64,000 nucleotides of DNA from assembly GCF_934190775.1 (NCBI RefSeq), contig NZ_CAKPTG010000001.1:124001-188000 (forward strand), in the 5' to 3' direction. The translations under genes were made by a program, and so were the position numbers. The notes beneath the pieces were generated by a model that searched no databases, had not been told where the DNA came from, and worked only from the letters and a program-made list of their open reading frames with translations. The DNA is from an uncultured Phascolarctobacterium sp. Lineage in GTDB: Bacteria > Bacillota > Negativicutes > Acidaminococcales > Acidaminococcaceae. Positions 63,419 to 64,000 of this stretch are shown here, in pieces; positions within the stretch are counted from its first letter, which is position 1; every line of letters begins with the position of its first letter.

Positions 63419-64000
63419 CTAATATCCCAAGGTAGCTTCATGCTGCGTTACAATAAACGGCAGCTGCTCGCACAAGGTTTCACGTGCCTGCCACAGGTTT
63501 TCGCCCGCAGCCTGGATATTGCCGACAGCAGGTGACACCTTGCGGCCGAAGCTGCCAAGAGTCAGCATGCGCCCATTTTTATCAAAAAGTCCTTGTTCAA
63601 GCGTCAGATACCAATAGCCTTCCCGGCGTGCCTGGCTGCCATCTATACCGCAGACAAGCATATATTCAGCACCGGCCTCCTTGCTGAGCTTCAGTAAATC
63701 CTGCGTTGTGTAGGCATCCTTCGGCAAATTGCGTTCCATAATAATATAGCTTGGCAGCATTTTGCGATATTCGTCAAGCACAAAACGCTTGATATCCGTT
63801 ACATAGGCCAGTCTTTTCAGGCTGTCGGATGTATTTACCCAAACAGCTACCACCGGCTGCTGCGTAATTTTTCTATCCGTAACAGGCTCCAGGCGTCCCA
63901 TGCTTATCTCTCTGTCACGCTCTTTATAGTATTCGCTGATGCTGTAATCAAAATACATAGCCATAGCATGCTGCAGATTGCTGATTTTATTGGAAAGACT
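63419..64000 (-). CDS. Hypothetical protein, 5' end outside the window
   Basis: The frame is open to the right edge, upstream of an internal ATG at 63964, so the gene is cut by the window and its start is unknown. The visible 190 or so residues look soluble, with an alpha/beta pattern (QPVVAVWVNTSDSLKRLAYV; YMLVCGIDGSQARREGYWYL). No family is recognised. It precedes the glycosylase by 27 bases in the same direction. Confidence 0.65.
   Translation of the reverse strand, partial: SLSNKISNLQHAMAMYFDYSISEYYKERDREISMGRLEPVTDRKITQQPVVAVWVNTSDSLKRLAYVTDIKRFVLDEYRKMLPSYIIMERNLPKDAYTTQDLLKLSKEAGAEYMLVCGIDGSQARREGYWYLTLEQGLFDKNGRMLTLGSFGRKVSPAVGNIQAAGENLWQARETLCEQLPFIVTQHEATLGY

Overview
The window looks like a chromosome segment of a diderm firmicute (class Negativicutes). 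Firmicute traits are CtsR, FapR, PerR, a T-box thrS leader, SufU-type Suf genes and a TM1266-type regulator beside hydG. An outer membrane is implied by filamentous-haemagglutinin/CdiA-type contact-dependent inhibition (CDI) sequence. Three tandem dicarboxylate-type symporters next to a Crp/Fnr regulator would suit a succinate-using anaerobe such as Phascolarctobacterium (Acidaminococcaceae); that genus guess is inference, not sequence proof.

Layout. 1-3.4 kb: two tandem start-less CdiA C-terminal modules on the minus strand, the right-hand one followed by a likely membrane immunity gene. 3.6-5.3 kb: hydG and its small TM1266-type partner. 5.5-10 kb: rubrerythrin-perR with a palindromic operator, two secreted unknowns, an Fsa/transaldolase-like gene and an intergenic repeat block. 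10-13.4 kb: an M20 amidohydrolase, a small zinc-ribbon protein and an IS200/IS605 element with intact tnpB but decayed tnpA. 13.5-18.7 kb: secreted SIMPL and DUF3887-like proteins, an XRE regulator, a sodium-dependent transporter and trpS.

18.8-27.6 kb: a fatty-acid/phospholipid operon read leftwards (fapR-plsX-fabH-fabD-fabG-acpP-flavin oxidoreductase-fabF-rnc), with a promoter and FapR-like box ahead of fapR, then yceD-rpmF. 27.7-32.1 kb: ackA, tmcAL and rsmD-coaD-coiled-coil gene. 32.1-38.1 kb: two DUF4127 genes flank thrS, which has a T-box leader. 38.3-44.2 kb: three paralogous DASS symporters and a Crp/Fnr regulator; a shared palindrome (TGTTGCTTGAGCAACA and variants) lies upstream of all four. 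44.4-49.2 kb: a possible small RNA, then ctsR-clpC-radA, where clpC carries an N-terminal zinc finger and mcsA/mcsB are absent. 49.3-54.3 kb: a second XRE regulator, lemA-TPM, glutamate dehydrogenase and an HD protein. 54.4-59.4 kb: sufCBDSU. 59.6-64 kb: a small basic protein ending in a long hairpin, tRNA-Asn/Glu/Val, a YhcH-family gene, a probable type I toxin-antitoxin pair, an ABC-F protein, a family 4-type uracil-DNA glycosylase and a gene cut by the window edge.

Most likely to reward follow-up: the Crp/Fnr-DASS palindrome regulon, the tandem orphan CDI modules with a predicted papain-like toxin and four-helix membrane immunity protein, the unannotated 25-residue holin-like toxin with its antisense RNA, the zinc-finger ClpC without McsA/McsB, and the orphan plus-strand terminator at 44.5 kb.
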